Notes under the pieces: model-generated | Databases searched by the model: none | Told to the model about the DNA's origin: nothing | What the model saw: only the letters and a program-made list of their open reading frames with translations | Assembly: GCA_002726335.1 (NCBI GenBank) | Contig: PBSR01000123.1 | Span: 1 to 36,308, forward strand | Direction of reading: 5' to 3' | DNA from: Gemmatimonadaceae bacterium | Lineage (GTDB): Bacteria; Latescibacterota; UBA2968; UBA8231 | DNA length: 36,308 bases | Program-made: the position numbers and the translations under genes | In this document: piece by piece, positions 34,293 to 36,308 of the stretch | Layout: each line of letters begins with the position of its first letter | Numbering within the stretch: the stretch's first letter is position 1

Positions 34293-35872
34293 AGGAGCAA
34301 CCCAGCGACAAGGCGCGGGACGAGTGTGGTATCGTCGGGGTCTACAACCTCGATCCGGAGAGTGATCAGTCGGTCACGCCCTACATTCCGTCGGCGCTGC
34401 TCGACCTGCAGCATCGGGGCCAGCTCGCGGCCGGGATGACGCGCTTCGACCCCACCGGCGCGTACCGACTGCTGACCCACAAGGACACCGGGTCGGTGCG
34501 GGAGGTATTTCGCCTCACCCATCGCGCCAAAGCCCGGTCGATCGTCGACGAGCACGCCGGCGTCGCCGCCATCGGTCACGTGCGGTATGCGACCAGTGGT
34601 CGCGACCAGATCGAGTATGCCCAACCCTTCACGCGTCACCACAGCCGCACGTTCAAGTGGTTCGCTCTCGGGTTCAATGGCAACCTGGCCAACTATGCCC
34701 ACCTGCGAGATCACCTGACCAAGGTGCGCGGCTACCACATGGTGCACGACGTCGATACCGAGATTCTGTTGCACCATGTGGCCCATGCCATGCGGGGCGA
34801 CTCAAAACCAGCTCTGGCAGCGGCCTTCCGCGAACTGACGCAGAATCTGGATGGCGCCTACAACATCATGTTCCTCAATGCCGACGGTGACCTGGTGGCG
34901 GCTCGCGATCCTCTCGGTTTCCGTCCCCTGTGCTTCGGTGTGCGCGACGATCTGTTCGTCGTGGCCTCCGAAAGTGTCGCCCTGCGCAATATGGGCATCG
35001 AGGAAATCGTCGATGTCGAGCCGGGCCAGATGGTGCGTGTCGACTACGAGACCCGAACGGTACATCTCGAGCGGTACGCCGAACCGCAGGGCCATCATCA
35101 CTGTTTCTTCGAGTGGGTCTACTTCGCCCACGTCAGCTCGGTGATGGAGGGCCGTACCGTCTACGATGCGCGCTGGCGGCTGGGCGAGAATCTGGCCCGG
35201 AACGAGACTGAGACCATGGACGAGCACTGCGTCGTGGTGGCCGTGCCCGATACGGCCAAGCCCATTGGCGACGCCTTTGCCTTCTCGCTGCGTGTGCCAT
35301 CCCTCGAAGGGATCGTGCGCAATCGTTACGTGGGGCGCACTTTCATTGAAGGGGAGGGGCGGGAGCAGAAGGTGAGGAGCAAGTACACGTTGCTGCCGAG
35401 TGTGACCGGCGGCAAGCGAGTGTTTCTCGTCGAGGACAGCCTCGTGCGCTCGACGACGCTGCGCGACCTGGTGAAGCGCACCCGGGACGAGGGCCAGGCC
35501 ACCGAAGTCCACGTCCGCATCGGCGCTCCCCCCGTGATCGCCCCATGCTTCTACGGCATCGACATGTCGACGCTGGGCGAGCTCTTCGCCCCCGCGTGGC
35601 TGACCAAGGGGTATACAGCGGCAGATCTGGACCGGGTCAGTCGTGACATGGCGGCTCACCTCGGTGCCGACTCGTTGCGTTACCTGCCTGTGGCCGACGT
35701 GGCGCCATCCATCGGTCTGCCCCACCAGCATCTGTGTACCGCCTGTGTCACCGCCGACTACCCGTCTACGGCGGGGGAGAGCATCTACGACCAGGAACGG
35801 GCCAACGGCCGCGAGCGCAGTCAGGGTCGCTCAACAGACCTGACGGCCGACATCGCGGCGACAGTGACCTGA
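34289..35872 (+). CDS. purF: Amidophosphoribosyltransferase, Fe-S type (PurF)
   Basis: 527 residues. It transfers ammonia from glutamine to PRPP in the first step of purine synthesis. The nucleophile Cys is C13 in DECGIVGVY, so a 12-residue propeptide would be removed. The glutaminase domain has GHVRYATSG and FNGNLANYAHLRDHL. The PRPP-binding loop reads FLVEDSLVRSTTL. The four Cys of the B. subtilis-type 4Fe-4S cluster are visible: HHHCFFEW, APCFYGID and LCTACVTADYP. The GTG start overlaps the dehydrogenase stop. The loop and several motifs differ from the commonest PurF sequence, so a specialised paralogue is possible. Confidence 0.9.
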   Translation: MKEQPSDKARDECGIVGVYNLDPESDQSVTPYIPSALLDLQHRGQLAAGMTRFDPTGAYRLLTHKDTGSVREVFRLTHRAKARSIVDEHAGVAAIGHVRYATSGRDQIEYAQPFTRHHSRTFKWFALGFNGNLANYAHLRDHLTKVRGYHMVHDVDTEILLHHVAHAMRGDSKPALAAAFRELTQNLDGAYNIMFLNADGDLVAARDPLGFRPLCFGVRDDLFVVASESVALRNMGIEEIVDVEPGQMVRVDYETRTVHLERYAEPQGHHHCFFEWVYFAHVSSVMEGRTVYDARWRLGENLARNETETMDEHCVVVAVPDTAKPIGDAFAFSLRVPSLEGIVRNRYVGRTFIEGEGREQKVRSKYTLLPSVTGGKRVFLVEDSLVRSTTLRDLVKRTRDEGQATEVHVRIGAPPVIAPCFYGIDMSTLGELFAPAWLTKGYTAADLDRVSRDMAAHLGADSLRYLPVADVAPSIGLPHQHLCTACVTADYPSTAGESIYDQERANGRERSQGRSTDLTADIAATVT

Positions 35873-35891
35873 CCAGGCCAGGCCCCCGGGA

Positions 35892-36080
35892 TCAGCCGGT
35901 GGCGAACCATCCGAAGACAAACGCCTGCTCCAACGGTTCCACGATGGCCTGGTCATCAGCGTCGCAGACTTCGTTCTCGCGAAAGGCTTCAACCAGCTCT
36001 GGCCACAATTCGTCGTGGGCCTTCTTGTAGGCATCATAACAGCCCGGCCTCAGCTGGAAGGTGATGGCGTTGGTGTACAT
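35892..36080 (-). CDS. Short L-rhamnose mutarotase-like protein (DUF718)
   Basis: 62 residues from ATG 36080, with AGGAG 10 nt upstream. The start MYTNAITFQLRPGCYDAYKK and then HDELWPELVEAF match the first half of the RhaM fold, a small dimeric sugar anomerase. Family members are about 100 residues; here the protein ends after FVFGWFATG, lacking the last helix and strand. It may be truncated or a shorter subfamily. It follows the FGE-fold gene by 17 bp on the same strand, suggesting co-transcription. Confidence 0.6.
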   Translation of the reverse strand: MYTNAITFQLRPGCYDAYKKAHDELWPELVEAFRENEVCDADDQAIVEPLEQAFVFGWFATG

Positions 36081-36097
36081 CGGGGCTCGCTCCTGTC

Positions 36098-36308
36098 TCA
36101 GTCGTCGAGGCGGATACAGCGGAATCCGGCGTTGTGCATGTGGTGCGAGTCGCGGTACGCGGATGGCATGGTCTTCTGCTGCGACGACCAGCTGCCACCC
36201 CGATTGACCCAGGACCAGCGTTTTTCGGGGTACGGCTCGGTGAAGAAGGGGAAATTGAACCAGTGCTCGTACTCGGCGCCACCGGGGTAGCTGGTGAATC
36301 GAGAGGTG
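36098..36308 (-). CDS. FGE-sulfatase (SUMF1) fold protein, C-terminal part
   Basis: An open minus-strand frame enters from the right edge and ends at TGA 36098-36100. It reads SRFTSYPGGAEYEHWFNFPF, then RWSWVNRGGSWSSQ and MHNAGFRCIRLDD. RGGSW ... YR ... AGFRCIR is the signature of the formylglycine-generating-enzyme fold. True FGEs have two catalytic Cys shortly after GGSW; here that stretch has none, so this is probably another member of the fold (as in EgtB- or NirV-like proteins) and would not by itself activate the sulfatase at 5512-6960. The start lies outside the window. Confidence 0.8.
   Translation of the reverse strand, partial: TSRFTSYPGGAEYEHWFNFPFFTEPYPEKRWSWVNRGGSWSSQQKTMPSAYRDSHHMHNAGFRCIRLDD

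Noticed and set aside
1..36308. tRNA, rRNA, CRISPR arrays, transposase genes
   Set aside because: None recognised on reading both strands; repeats found are too few and too short for a CRISPR array.

Overview
GC-rich bacterial chromosomal DNA with dense, mostly intact genes and no rRNA, tRNA, CRISPR array or recognisable insertion sequence. The gene content suggests a free-living, carbohydrate-degrading Gram-negative of the Latescibacterota/Planctomycetota/PVC-FCB type. Pointers are a Cys-type sulfatase, Gfo/Idh/MocA and Ldh_2 dehydrogenases, a sugar isomerase, a DUF6599-DUF362-polyferredoxin cluster, Tat-exported redox enzymes and a VCBS-repeat surface protein with an IPTL-CTERM-like tail. 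The phylum is an inference from family content only.

Layout. 1-2483: the 3' part of a large VCBS/FG-GAP surface protein whose sorting signal has been pushed out of frame. 2473-4680: a small membrane protein, a DUF4143 AAA ATPase, and a gene-poor stretch holding a decayed second copy of that ATPase with its own copy of the upstream dyad. 4684-6960: a sugar-phosphate isomerase/epimerase and a sulfatase that meet tail to tail with no spacer. 7060-14608: a small membrane protein, with dyad sites on both sides, then a tightly packed minus-strand operon (FluC, PhoD-like phosphatase, NUDIX CoA pyrophosphatase, glycosidase-like propeller, SfsA-DUF123 fusion, 834-residue unknown with an acidic repeat). 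14760-16914: a HDOD signalling protein (split by a frameshift), a zinc-ribbon protein and a four-cluster ferredoxin. 16924-17096: a long imperfect inverted repeat between convergent genes. 17158-23102: a five-gene minus-strand redox operon (DUF6599, DUF362, NapH-like polyferredoxin, Tat aldo/keto reductase with Fe-S tail, DsbA-like lipoprotein).

23239-26268: a cold-shock gene with a clear promoter and terminator, an RRM protein, an exported protein with a frameshifted signal peptide, a lactonase-like propeller and a small coiled-coil membrane protein. 26291-35872: a plus-strand run of dnaE2 and imuB (a translesion mutasome without imuA here), a NAGPA-type lipoprotein, an Ldh_2 dehydrogenase, a Gfo/Idh/MocA dehydrogenase and an Fe-S type PurF. 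35892-36308: a short rhamnose-mutarotase-like gene and the end of an FGE-sulfatase-fold gene, both on the minus strand.

Themes. Carbohydrate turnover (sulfatase, isomerase, propeller, dehydrogenases, mutarotase) is scattered through the window. The redox operon and the nearby ferredoxin look like one envelope electron-transfer module of unknown substrate and are the best candidate for an undescribed system. Three genes carry a frame break that is repaired by adding one base, which points either to sequencing deletions or to real decay; the affected proteins should be read with that in mind.
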